Assembly: GCF_000317145.1 (NCBI RefSeq)
Contig: NC_019697.1
Location: forward strand, 3,382,385-3,446,384
Reading direction: 5' to 3'
Length of the DNA: 64,000 nucleotides
Source: Chamaesiphon minutus PCC 6605
GTDB lineage: Bacteria > Cyanobacteriota > Cyanobacteriia > Cyanobacteriales > Chamaesiphonaceae
The notes beneath the pieces were generated by a model. It saw only the letters and a program-made list of their open reading frames with translations. It did no database searches and was not told where the DNA came from. Below, piece after piece: positions 53,312 to 61,693 of the stretch. Within the stretch, counting starts at the first letter, position 1; every line of letters begins with the position of its first letter. Made by a program: the position numbers and the translations under genes.

Positions 53312-54745
53312 CTATAATTTCTTCCGGCGTTCGGCTAATTGTAAGAGAATTTGTTGGTGGCGTTCGCGGGTGATGGGATAGAAATAAGCCAGAACTAAAC
53401 CACCAATCAATGATACTGTCGGAATCGGCCCGATTGCGAGGCGAATGGCCAGCAGTACGGCAAACGGCTGATCTGGGGAGGGAATAGCCGCCGTCGGATG
53501 ACGATAGCCAGTCCATTCTAAACTTTGTAAAATGACAGCTAGCGCGACACCCAGACAGATTTTTTGTAAGAACACCATGAAGCTATAAAACAATCCCTCG
53601 CGGCGTTGTCCGGTTTCGAGTTCGTCTAATTCGATGACATCTGGCAACATCGACCACGGCACTAAATAAGCCGTAGAAACGCCCAATCCTGCCACGATCG
53701 CGAGTACGTATAACATCACAATTTGACCGGGTTGGATCAGAAATAAACCCGATTGAGCTATTATCCAAAACCCCGTTCCCATGAAATAAACTGCTTTTTT
53801 GCCAACTCTTTGGGAGATTTTATTCCAGACTGATAACATCGCTAATGCGGTACCTTGAACTGCGAGGATTATTAGCGGAGAATCAGCTTGTTGTAAGCCC
53901 ATCCAACTGACGGCAAAGTAGGGAATAATTGCGGCGGTTAGTTGCAAACTAAACCAAGAGCAAAGGTAAATACCAACGACATACATAAACGGACGATTGG
54001 TAAATACCGATCGCAATTGCGCTGTCAGAGGTAGGGGATCGGGATGTTCGACTCTGGCGGCTTGGTGTCTGTTGACGAGCTGGGCGCGTGCTTGCGTACC
54101 CCATACGCAATAAAAAATTGGAATGACAGAAATAACCGCACAGATAATGCCAATTGTCACGGGATCTTTTACTTGTTGAAAAACGATTCTGGCAATCAGT
54201 AAAGCGAGGATACTTCCCCCCAACGAGAACGTAAATCGAAAGCTGCTTAAACTAGTTCGTTCGTTGTAATCTTCTGTCAACTCGGCTGTCAGCGCACTAT
54301 AGGGGAGACTGTACATCGTGAAAAATGTCCCCAATAACATCGATACCAGGGTATAAAAGCCAAATAAACCCCACTGATTGGTGTTGGGAAACGGAATCGA
54401 CCATTGAAGGATAAATAAGACTCCAAAGGGAATCGCCGCAACTAACATCCAGGGATAGCGTCTCCCCCATTGTGCTCTAATTTTGGCTCCAAATATATTG
54501 CCGCGATCGCTCATAATGCCTATTACCGGATCGATGCAGGCATCCCAAACTCTGACTACTAGTTGGGTAGCACCTGCTAATCCCGGCGACAAATGAGCGA
54601 CATCGGTAAAAAATGGTGAGAGGTACGAGAGTAATAAAATCCCAATTACTGCGCCCCCAATATCGCCTGCACCATAGGCAAATTTGGTGCTAAAGGTCAT
54701 TTTCTCGACCGGGGGTAATTTGGACGTTTCAGCAGGAGGATTCAT
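53312..54745 (-). CDS. GPH-type sugar:cation symporter (MFS)
   Basis: About 477 residues from ATG 54745; the frame opens at a TTG at 54784. Twelve hydrophobic segments. The family signature is strong: FSTKFAYGAGDIGGAVIGILLLSYLSPFF at the start, VVRVWDACIDPVIGIMSDR between helices 2 and 3, RRYPWMLVAAIPFGVLF, and YSALTAELTEDYNERTSLSSFRFTFSLGG. The group moves glycosides, pentosides or hexuronides with H+ or Na+; many cyanobacteria carry one such gene of unknown substrate. It is located in the inner membrane. Confidence 0.9.
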   Translation of the reverse strand: MNPPAETSKLPPVEKMTFSTKFAYGAGDIGGAVIGILLLSYLSPFFTDVAHLSPGLAGATQLVVRVWDACIDPVIGIMSDRGNIFGAKIRAQWGRRYPWMLVAAIPFGVLFILQWSIPFPNTNQWGLFGFYTLVSMLLGTFFTMYSLPYSALTAELTEDYNERTSLSSFRFTFSLGGSILALLIARIVFQQVKDPVTIGIICAVISVIPIFYCVWGTQARAQLVNRHQAARVEHPDPLPLTAQLRSVFTNRPFMYVVGIYLCSWFSLQLTAAIIPYFAVSWMGLQQADSPLIILAVQGTALAMLSVWNKISQRVGKKAVYFMGTGFWIIAQSGLFLIQPGQIVMLYVLAIVAGLGVSTAYLVPWSMLPDVIELDELETGQRREGLFYSFMVFLQKICLGVALAVILQSLEWTGYRHPTAAIPSPDQPFAVLLAIRLAIGPIPTVSLIGGLVLAYFYPITRERHQQILLQLAERRKKL

Positions 54746-54958
54746 AAATATGCGGCTAATTTGCCGCCGATGGTGAGTATTCAAGAATTGCTAATTGCGG
54801 CGCGCGATCGCGGAGGTTCCCGCTCTTATTTTGGTAAGATTTATTGTCTATATGTCTTACTTATCCTTTACTTTACCCTCTATGCTCTATTCTTTAGAAT
54901 AGACCCCATTGGCAACAACGACTAAACCCCGAACATCCTCAATCGAGATCGTCAAGAC

Positions 54959-55420
54959 ATGCAAAAATTACTAGCAGCAGCAATCGTCACCATCGCCTCA
55001 GGACTACCGCTAGTTGCTTCAGCCGACACATACGATAATTTTATCAAAACTCAACTCGCTCAGTTCCGAAGTGTCGGCAGCGATCGATGTAAAATGCGAT
55101 CGAGAACAGTTGTCGAAGGTGGTAATAAAATTGTCTACGAACTCTGTATTTTACAAGGAAAACCAATTTTTCTCAGAGCGAGTAATGATGGTACACCCTT
55201 GAGCGTGAGTGAATACCATCAGGGCAAACTAGTACAGCTCTCGATGTGGGAAGGTACGGGTGGAGTAGGATTTCGGAATGGACAGCCAGTAGTCGAGTGG
55301 AATTCTGGTGAATTTGGCAAGCGACAAGTAAACTGGAAGCTAACAGCCCAAGAAAAGTCCAATTATCTAGCTATTGCAGCTAAAGAAAGACGAATTTTAC
55401 TGGATTTTGGCATTCGGTAG
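54959..55420 (+). CDS. Secreted protein, unknown
   Basis: 153 residues with signal peptide (QKLLAAAIVTIASGLPLVASA). Mature part about 130 residues with two Cys (GSDRCKMRSRTVVEGGNKIVYELCILQG) that could form a disulfide, then beta-rich LFLRAS, VEWNSGEFGKRQVNWKLTAQEK. No family recognised. Its neighbours give no functional clue. Coding character and signal peptide are convincing. Confidence 0.7.
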   Translation: MQKLLAAAIVTIASGLPLVASADTYDNFIKTQLAQFRSVGSDRCKMRSRTVVEGGNKIVYELCILQGKPIFLRASNDGTPLSVSEYHQGKLVQLSMWEGTGGVGFRNGQPVVEWNSGEFGKRQVNWKLTAQEKSNYLAIAAKERRILLDFGIR

Positions 55421-55437
55421 TCTGAGAGCGAAATTAT

Positions 55438-56154
55438 TTATTCTACTTTTGATGTTCCAGATTCAAAATACTTAGTAACTCGATCGAATTCTAAATCACC
55501 AAAAGTATCGAACGTCCAATTTGCTCGTCGCTGCAACATATGAAAGGGATAGGTATGTGCGATCGCTGCTGCTTGAATGCCAGCGGCTTTTACTGCATCA
55601 ATCCCCGCAAAAGTATCTTCGATCGCCAGACATTCGGATGGTAATAAATTCAGATCGGGATGAAGTTTATTTAATCGCTCGACTGCCAAAAGATAACCTT
55701 CCGGATCTGGTTTACTCTGGCTGACATCATCACCCGCGACAATCGTATCAAAAAACATGCCGATCCGAGCTTGTTGGACTACTAGCTCGACTTCCGATCG
55801 AATCGCCCCCGTGACGATCGCCAATTTATATTGGCTGTTATACATTTGCTCGATAAACGGGACGACATCTGGATAAATTGGTAACGTCTCAAGCTGCTCT
55901 AATTTCTGACGATAGGCAATCGCTTTTTTCGCTATTAATTTATCCAGGTATTCATCAGTCACAAATCGTCCCCGTAGTTTTAATAATTCTGTCAAACCCG
56001 CTCTGTCGCTACGACCTACGCATACTCTCCAAAATTCTTTACCCTGTGGCGGTAAATTTTCACCAATGAGCAACTCATCATTTAGCTCCCGATGAATCGC
56101 TTCATCTTTAATAATTACCCCGTTGAAATCAAATAAAACTGCTTTTAAAACCAC
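55438..56154 (-). CDS. HAD superfamily hydrolase (beta-phosphoglucomutase-like)
   Basis: A 238-residue subclass IA HAD protein. Motif I FDFNGVII has Asp nucleophile but Asn at the usual second Asp; motif II LAIVTGAIRSEVE; motif III Lys in SQSKPDPEGYL; motif IV LAIEDTFAGIDAVKAAG. A helical cap lies at about residues 15-80. Start GTG 56154. The DxN variation at motif I recurs in cyanobacterial relatives, and weakens a simple phosphatase call. Substrate could be a sugar phosphate or nucleotide. Confidence 0.88.
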   Translation of the reverse strand: MVLKAVLFDFNGVIIKDEAIHRELNDELLIGENLPPQGKEFWRVCVGRSDRAGLTELLKLRGRFVTDEYLDKLIAKKAIAYRQKLEQLETLPIYPDVVPFIEQMYNSQYKLAIVTGAIRSEVELVVQQARIGMFFDTIVAGDDVSQSKPDPEGYLLAVERLNKLHPDLNLLPSECLAIEDTFAGIDAVKAAGIQAAAIAHTYPFHMLQRRANWTFDTFGDLEFDRVTKYFESGTSKVE

Positions 56155-56160
56155 ACTTAG

Positions 56161-56255
56161 ATAGTTGATAGTTGATAGTTGATAGTTGATAGTTGGGACG
56201 CTTGCGCCCCTAAAACCTAAAGTCTAAAGCCTAAAACCTAAAGCCTAAAGCCTAA
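56161..56255. repeat. Two heptamer tandem arrays
   Basis: GTTGATA repeated about five times (56161-56195) and CCTAAAG with variants about six times (56211-56255, ending over the last bases of the next gene). Same 7-nt period as other arrays in the window. Confidence 0.85.
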
Positions 56256-57039
56256 CCCCCGTACTAACTTGATTGAGCCAGAATACATCTTTCGTCCGTA
56301 CATCGTCAAATCCGGCTTTGCCCAACCAAGCGTCGAGATTACCTGCGGCGTATGCTTGGATGTAGGGTTCTTCAAAGATATTATTCAACCAATCTAGGCT
56401 CCGGAGAGTGTGTTGATTGCCATCGAGGATCGCGATTTCGCCACCTGGAGCTAACAGACGATAACCTTCAGCGAGAATAGTTTGAGCCACTGCTGGCGGG
56501 GTTTCATGAAATAGTAACGCAGCAGTAACCAAGTCAAAACTACCCGTTTCAAACTGAGTCAATTCTGCCGTACCATGCACCCATTCGATCGCTACATCTG
56601 CTTGTTTAGCTCGATCCTCTGCGACCGCCAACATATATGGAGATAGGTCTAAACCCGTCACGACTGCACCTGGAAAGGCTTGCTTGAGGGGAATCGTCAT
56701 CGAGCCAGTGCCACAGCCCAGATCGAGGATTTTGCGAGGCTGAGTGCGAATTCCGTCGATTAAACTCTGCCGTATCCACGGTTCGTAGGGCGGGAGTACG
56801 TACTGAGTAATCGGATCGTAGGTAATCGCCGCCGTCTGTGTCAGATACCCACCCTCGATCCCGTGATAATTTTGAGTGTGATAGTACTCAGGGTAAACAA
56901 ATGTTGGTAATTGATAGCGATCGATTGTATTCTGCCATGCAATCCGATCGCGCAAAGCCAGCATCTGCTCTTTATCCAATAATCCTCGAATCACAGGTGA
57001 GAGAAATCGATCCCACAAAGTATCTTGCCCGCTCGCCAT
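56245..57039 (-). CDS. Class I SAM-dependent methyltransferase
   Basis: A 264-residue methyltransferase. SAM motif I KILDLGCGTGSMTIPLKQAFPGAVVTGLDLSPYM lies near residue 105; FDLVTAALLFHETPP is the mid-strand; GYRLLAPGGEIAILDG the late strand. The first 100 residues are helical and family-specific. The ATG at 57039 fits. The final residues are encoded within the CCTAAAG heptamer array. Substrate unknown; such proteins often act on lipids or quinones. Confidence 0.88.
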   Translation of the reverse strand: MASGQDTLWDRFLSPVIRGLLDKEQMLALRDRIAWQNTIDRYQLPTFVYPEYYHTQNYHGIEGGYLTQTAAITYDPITQYVLPPYEPWIRQSLIDGIRTQPRKILDLGCGTGSMTIPLKQAFPGAVVTGLDLSPYMLAVAEDRAKQADVAIEWVHGTAELTQFETGSFDLVTAALLFHETPPAVAQTILAEGYRLLAPGGEIAILDGNQHTLRSLDWLNNIFEEPYIQAYAAGNLDAWLGKAGFDDVRTKDVFWLNQVSTGVRL

Positions 57040-57217
57040 AATAATATTGAATAAAATTTTCAGTCGATCCGCTGTGTCGATCGATATTTCCTACAATATA
57101 GCTCGAAATCCCGATCGCCTAAAGCACCTATCGATTCTTACGGGCACAGCATGACTCGATGTTACAATTTGACCATACATAACGATCGAGATGTCTTATT
57201 TTTTAGTCTAAATAAGT

Positions 57218-57790
57218 ATGAGCGTAGAAAAGTGTCGAGATAGACAAAGTTTAATCGATTCTCTTGACGGAGGAAATAAAGCTGAATATCTGTTATTTTG
57301 GGGGCATCAACCCAGTAAAGATGGTTCGGTAACAAAAAGTTGTTTCAGTCAGTGGTTTGGCTCTAAATTCACGATCGATGAGATAGTTTATCCGACTGCC
57401 GAACATTTTATGATGGCATCTAAAGCCAGATTATTTGACGATCTCGCCGCCGAGCAAAGTATTCTTAAGGCTAAACATCCCAAAGATACACAGCGGATTG
57501 GGAGAGGAGTTAAAGGATTTGATAATAAAGCTTGGGAAGAACATCGGTTCGATATTGTCGTGCGTGGAAATCTCGCTAAGTTCTCTCAGAATGAAGCATT
57601 TAAAGAATTTCTCTTAAATACGAAAACTCGCGTTATCGTCGAAGCTAGCCCCGACGATCGTATTTGGGGAATCGGCATCGCAGCCGATAATCCTGATGCT
57701 AAAAATCCACGCCGCTGGGCGGGATTGAATCTGTTAGGTTTTGCATTAATGGAAGTTCGATCGCGGTTACTCGATGGTGAGAGCGACTAG
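57218..57790 (+). CDS. NADAR family protein (YbiA-like N-glycosidase)
   Basis: A 190-residue protein of the NADAR family. LLFWGHQPSKDG, CFSQWF, YPTAEHFMMASKARLF, AKHPKDTQRIGRGVKGFDNKAWEEHRFDIVVRGNLAKFSQN, and DDRIWGIGIAADNPDAKNPRRWAGLNLLGFALMEVR match the family order and length. YbiA-type members hydrolyse the N-glycosidic bond of riboflavin intermediates, removing reactive damage products; other NADARs reverse ADP-ribosylation of guanine or process NAD-derived metabolites. Which applies is unknown. It lies beside decayed genes. Confidence 0.93.
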   Translation: MSVEKCRDRQSLIDSLDGGNKAEYLLFWGHQPSKDGSVTKSCFSQWFGSKFTIDEIVYPTAEHFMMASKARLFDDLAAEQSILKAKHPKDTQRIGRGVKGFDNKAWEEHRFDIVVRGNLAKFSQNEAFKEFLLNTKTRVIVEASPDDRIWGIGIAADNPDAKNPRRWAGLNLLGFALMEVRSRLLDGESD

Positions 57791-57829
57791 AACGATCGCT
57801 AAAAATGTATCTATAGATTTTATTCAAAA

Positions 57830-58036
57830 ATGTCAGATTTCCCAGCCGCTCATAGTATGGATGCGACTTGGTTTGCGATCGATGCAGACGGTTGTGTAGG
57901 TGTATTTGAGTCTAATGAAGGTGGTGCCGTTCCCAAGGAGCTAGCAGATGTTCGATATCCGATTGAATCGGGTATAGGATTTGCAGATGTTTTACCCAAC
58001 ATCGATTTCCTGAATATCCAAATCTCGATCGAATAG
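57830..58036 (+). CDS. Short protein, probably truncated
   Basis: 68 residues: MSDFPAAHSMDATWFAIDADGCVGVFESNEGGAVPKELA is a well-formed N-terminus that resembles the start of a longer bacterial family. After about residue 45 the sequence looks degenerate and stops early. It may be the retained head of a larger gene, since it also overlaps a fragment on the other strand. Confidence 0.45.
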   Translation: MSDFPAAHSMDATWFAIDADGCVGVFESNEGGAVPKELADVRYPIESGIGFADVLPNIDFLNIQISIE

Positions 58037-58186
58037 AGTAAGAAGGCGTTGATTGATACAATTTGCAGGATATATTATCGCTTTAGCGTAACGCCCCATC
58101 TCATTATTTTTCTCCTCATGCTGTAGCAAATAAGTCTGCGTTTTATCCCAGAATTTATCGATTGAGTCAAATTTATGTAATTGCAC
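57992..58186 (-). pseudogene. GNAT acetyltransferase N-terminal fragment
   Basis: The first 30 residues (MQLHKFDSIDKFWDKTQTYL, then LQHEEKNNEM) resemble the N-terminus of a group of GNAT acetyltransferases. The rest does not continue the fold and the frame ends after 64 codons, overlapping the truncated gene on the plus strand. Likely a remnant. Confidence 0.4.
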
Positions 58187-58241
58187 GATTAGGTTAGAGT
58201 TTAAGAATAGAGAACTAAACCAAATTGTAAATTATCGAGCG

Positions 58242-58418
58242 ATGTTGCATATTTTATTGGTTGGATTGGGTTGTTTTTTTAGTATTCTGTCTGTAGGAAT
58301 GGGCTGCTTTGGTTTGTGGATGCCAGATACAACAGCAGAAAAAACTGCTGTGCTAGATGGTGGTTGGACGTTTTTAGTTTTGGCACTTATTTGTTTTGGC
58401 TTATATTTATATCTCTAA
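58242..58418 (+). CDS. Small two-span membrane protein
   Basis: 58 residues: MLHILLVGLGCFFSILSVGM, then GCFGLWMPDTTAEKTAVLDGG, ending WTFLVLALICFGLYLYL. Two hydrophobic helices separated by a short polar loop, three Cys. No family recognised. It is preceded by GAG-containing sequence but no clear ribosome-binding site. Confidence 0.5.
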   Translation: MLHILLVGLGCFFSILSVGMGCFGLWMPDTTAEKTAVLDGGWTFLVLALICFGLYLYL

Positions 58419-58582
58419 AATTCCCAGTCAATATGAGAGAAAAGATCGCAGGTAAAAACATCTAAATATAATATTAGGTTGGGCATTGCCCAGCATCTAG
58501 GTTTCAGAATATTTCTATTGAATAAACATGTGAGAATTACTTGAGATTGTGATGGTGGGCACTGCCCACCCTACATTTTATA

Positions 58583-58628
58583 AAATTCAGAGTAGGGGTA
58601 ATTCATAAATTGCCCCTACTCTGAATTT
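58583..58628. terminator. Hairpin after lepA
   Basis: Arms 58583-58601 and 58610-58628 (19 nt, one G-T) with an 8-nt loop; core CAGAGTAGGGG. It lies 27 bp past the lepA stop on the minus strand and likely ends its transcript. Confidence 0.6.
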
Positions 58629-58654
58629 CATCTATGTCCAACTCTCAAAGAAAT

Positions 58655-60469
58655 TTAAGCATCTTTATTCAGTTTCAATACCGCCATAAATGCCTCTTGC
58701 GGGACATCTACCGTACCTACAGACTTCATCCGCTTTTTACCTTTGGCTTGCTTTTGGAGCAGTTTCTTCTTCCGCGAAATGTCACCGCCATAACATTTTG
58801 CGAGTACGTCTTTTCGCAGTGCGGGGATATTTTCACTAGCGATGATTTTACTACCGATCGCGGCTTGAATCGGGACTTTAAACTGGTGACGGGGAATTAA
58901 CTCTTTTAACTTTTCAGTCATCGCTCGACCGACATTATATGCCTTATCGCGGTGGACGATCATCGCTAGGGCATCGACGGGATCGCCATTGATCATCAGA
59001 TCTAATTTGACCAAATGATTTTCGCGATAACCGATCGGTTGATACTCCATACTCGCATATCCGCGCGTATTGGACTTCATGCGATCGAAGAAATCTGTCA
59101 CGACTTCAGCTAAAGGCATCTCATAAATTACCGTGGTTCTCCCTTTGGTGAGATATTTCATATCCTTGAATTCACCGCGCCTGTTTTGGCACAGTTCCAT
59201 CAATGTCCCGACGTATTCTTCGGGTGTAATCATCTCCAACTTGACGTAGGGTTCCTCTATTTTTTGGCGATGATTGGGATCGGGGAGCGTACTCGGATTA
59301 TCGATATAAGTTTGCGTACCGTGATTGTCTGTCACCCGATAAACTACCGAAGGTGCGGTAGTAATTAGGTCGAGATCGTATTCTCGTTCCAGGCGTTCTT
59401 GGACGATTTCCATGTGCAGAAGTCCCAAAAATCCGCAGCGGAAACCAAAACCCATCGCGCTTGATGTTTCTGGCTCGTATTGGAGAGCGGCATCATTTAG
59501 CCGTAATTTATCGAGAGCTTCGCGCAACTCTGGATATTGATCTGCATCTGTCGGAAACAACCCACAAAATACCATCGGCTTGGCTTCGGCATAACCATCG
59601 AGTGGGTTGGGTGCTGGCTTGCTCACTAGCGTAATCGTATCTCCCACCCGCGCATCGCCGACAGCTTTGATCGATGCCGCAAAGTAGCCTACTTCCCCAG
59701 CGTGCAGTTCGTCCACTTCAATTTGAGTGGGGGAAAGAATACCGAGTTCGTCGATGACATATTCCTTACCGCTAGCCATTAGTCGGACTTTATCACCGCG
59801 TTTGACGCTGCCATCCATGACGCGGAAATAGACGATTACGCCGCGATAGCTGTCGTAATAACTATCGAAAATCAACGCGCGTAATGGTTCGTCGATCGTA
59901 TCGCGCGGTGGCGGTACCAGTGTCACTACCGATTCTAAAATCTCTTGAATCCCTATCCCCTGCTTGGCTGATGTTAAAATCGCCCCGCTACAATCCAACC
60001 CGATAATTTCTTCAACTTCCGCTCTAACACGTTCGGGTTCGGCTCCTGGTAAATCGATTTTATTCAGGACGGGAATGATTTCTAAATTACTTTCTAATGC
60101 TAAATAGACGTTAGCTAATGTTTGTGCTTCTACACCCTGCGAAGCATCGACGACGAGTAACGCCCCTTCGCACGCTAATAGGCTTCTAGACACCTCATAA
60201 GAGAAGTCTACATGTCCGGGTGTATCGATCAGATTCAGGACGTAATCTTGCCCGTCTAGAGCGCGATAATTCATCCGCGCGGCTTGGAGTTTGATCGTAA
60301 TGCCCCGCTCCCGCTCTAAGTCCATATTGTCGAGAAACTGTTCCTTCATCTCCCGATTGCTAACGGTACCAGTATCCTGCAACAATCGATCGGCCAGAGT
60401 AGATTTACCATGGTCGATGTGAGCGATAATCGAAAAGTTGCGAATTCGCGAAACAGGCACATTGGTCAT
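58655..60469 (-). CDS. lepA: Elongation factor 4
   Basis: A 604-residue translational GTPase that back-translocates stalled ribosomes. G1 [16 protein letters not shown]2 region [12 protein letters not shown]3 DTPGHVDF, G4 [11 protein letters not shown]-like domains III and V follow; the C-terminal LepA-specific domain has [39 protein letters not shown] and [29 protein letters not shown]-like Lys-rich tail. ATG 60469 ([13 protein letters not shown]) is preferred to the TTG at 60475. Length is normal. Confidence 0.97.
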   Translation of the reverse strand: MTNVPVSRIRNFSIIAHIDHGKSTLADRLLQDTGTVSNREMKEQFLDNMDLERERGITIKLQAARMNYRALDGQDYVLNLIDTPGHVDFSYEVSRSLLACEGALLVVDASQGVEAQTLANVYLALESNLEIIPVLNKIDLPGAEPERVRAEVEEIIGLDCSGAILTSAKQGIGIQEILESVVTLVPPPRDTIDEPLRALIFDSYYDSYRGVIVYFRVMDGSVKRGDKVRLMASGKEYVIDELGILSPTQIEVDELHAGEVGYFAASIKAVGDARVGDTITLVSKPAPNPLDGYAEAKPMVFCGLFPTDADQYPELREALDKLRLNDAALQYEPETSSAMGFGFRCGFLGLLHMEIVQERLEREYDLDLITTAPSVVYRVTDNHGTQTYIDNPSTLPDPNHRQKIEEPYVKLEMITPEEYVGTLMELCQNRRGEFKDMKYLTKGRTTVIYEMPLAEVVTDFFDRMKSNTRGYASMEYQPIGYRENHLVKLDLMINGDPVDALAMIVHRDKAYNVGRAMTEKLKELIPRHQFKVPIQAAIGSKIIASENIPALRKDVLAKCYGGDISRKKKLLQKQAKGKKRMKSVGTVDVPQEAFMAVLKLNKDA

Positions 60470-60672
60470 AATCAAGTCTGAGGAGTTGGGGGATGTAGAG
60501 AGATAAGTTAGTTGAAGGTAAGTTCGATCGGAAGTACCTTATGATTCATCAGTTTAGCGCAACCCTCTGGCCAACAGTTAAGACGCGATCGCCCGATCTT
60601 AGCAAGGTAATTATTTGCTACCGCTCGCTCGCTAGTAATATATGCAATTTCGATCGACATAATCCCGATCTT

Positions 60673-61452
60673 TTATTCATTGCTGGCTGGTAGACTATCT
60701 GGGTCGATGCCTTGCGATCGAAGATATGCCATCAACCGTTCTTTTTGTTGACGCTCCTGCTCTGCTCGCTGACGCTCTTGTTCTGCGCGGTGACGCTCTT
60801 GTTCGATTTGTTCGACAGCCCACGGGAGCATAGTACCCGACTCATCCCACCATCGCAGCCAATAACCGGATCTCCCCTCTTTCTCGCCCCGCCACGTACC
60901 CAGAAATAAGTTCATCTCTGCAATCCAGTGGCGTCCGTCAGGATCGGGGAGGATTAGCTCGTAGCGTTCGTTTTGGAGTTGATAAAATTCTAATAGTCCA
61001 CTCTCTGGCTCGAAAATAACGTAGATGGGGACTTTGAGAATTTGCTCGTAAAAGAACCATTTGCCAGGGGGAAAACTGCGCTTGACAGAATATTCGCTGC
61101 CATCGATCTGAGACAAAAACTCCATGACGATCGCGACTGGCTCGCCCTCCGCATGTGGGGTATAGCTTCTCCGCATCAATTCGCTTGGGTTGGTAGAGGG
61201 CACATACAGCCAATCGGGTGCTTTAACCACAATTCGATCGTCGATCGTCGCACATAGCCCAAAGTTAGATACGATGAACATTTGCGGTTGAATAAAGCCG
61301 CTCAGTTCCAAGCTTTCGCGCAATGCCCCTGCTAAGAGGGATTGTCCATCATTCTCCACCGGGTCGTCCTCTAATTGAAAATCCTTGGGTAAAGGCTCCC
61401 AAGTAACTAGGGGTTCGTGGTTGATTCTGGCTGTATCGAGTCGAGCAATCAT
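60673..61452 (-). CDS. Uma2 family putative endonuclease with coiled-coil tail
   Basis: About 259 residues. Uma2/DUF820 restriction-endonuclease-like fold: VVKAPDWLYVPS (catalytic Asp region), VAIVMEFLSQIDGSEYSVKR (E-x-L/S), FPPGKWFFYEQILKVPIYVIFEPESG (Lys and aromatic strand). The C-terminal 45 residues are a heptad/undecad repeat of EQERHRAEQERQRAEQ type forming a coiled coil, then LMAYLRSQGIDPDSLP, a common ending in cyanobacterial Uma2 proteins. The frame begins at GTG 61455; ATG 61452 is preferred. These genes are highly amplified in cyanobacteria; biological role unknown. Confidence 0.9.
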   Translation of the reverse strand: MIARLDTARINHEPLVTWEPLPKDFQLEDDPVENDGQSLLAGALRESLELSGFIQPQMFIVSNFGLCATIDDRIVVKAPDWLYVPSTNPSELMRRSYTPHAEGEPVAIVMEFLSQIDGSEYSVKRSFPPGKWFFYEQILKVPIYVIFEPESGLLEFYQLQNERYELILPDPDGRHWIAEMNLFLGTWRGEKEGRSGYWLRWWDESGTMLPWAVEQIEQERHRAEQERQRAEQERQQKERLMAYLRSQGIDPDSLPASNE

Positions 61453-61543
61453 CACTTTTGCCTGGTTAGTCTAAGCCTTATTTTATCCTTTTTATCGATC
61501 GAATCGATAATGGGTAGTGGGTAGATCGACTACAGCATAATGT

Positions 61544-61564
61544 TGCCTTCTGCCTTCTGCCTTT
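61544..61564. repeat. TGCCTTC heptamer repeat
   Basis: Three tandem copies of TGCCTTC (last imperfect), intergenic between the Uma2 gene and the dynamin-like gene. Confidence 0.75.
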
Positions 61565-61693
61565 TCTTAACCACAAAATTGTAATATTCGCGATCGAGAT
61601 GGAAATATGTCTGAGTTAGTTTGGGTAATCTAAATGCTAGTAGAGAGATAGCTTCCGATCTCGTCCCTAGCCAAATTACCTTCACCCCGAATT

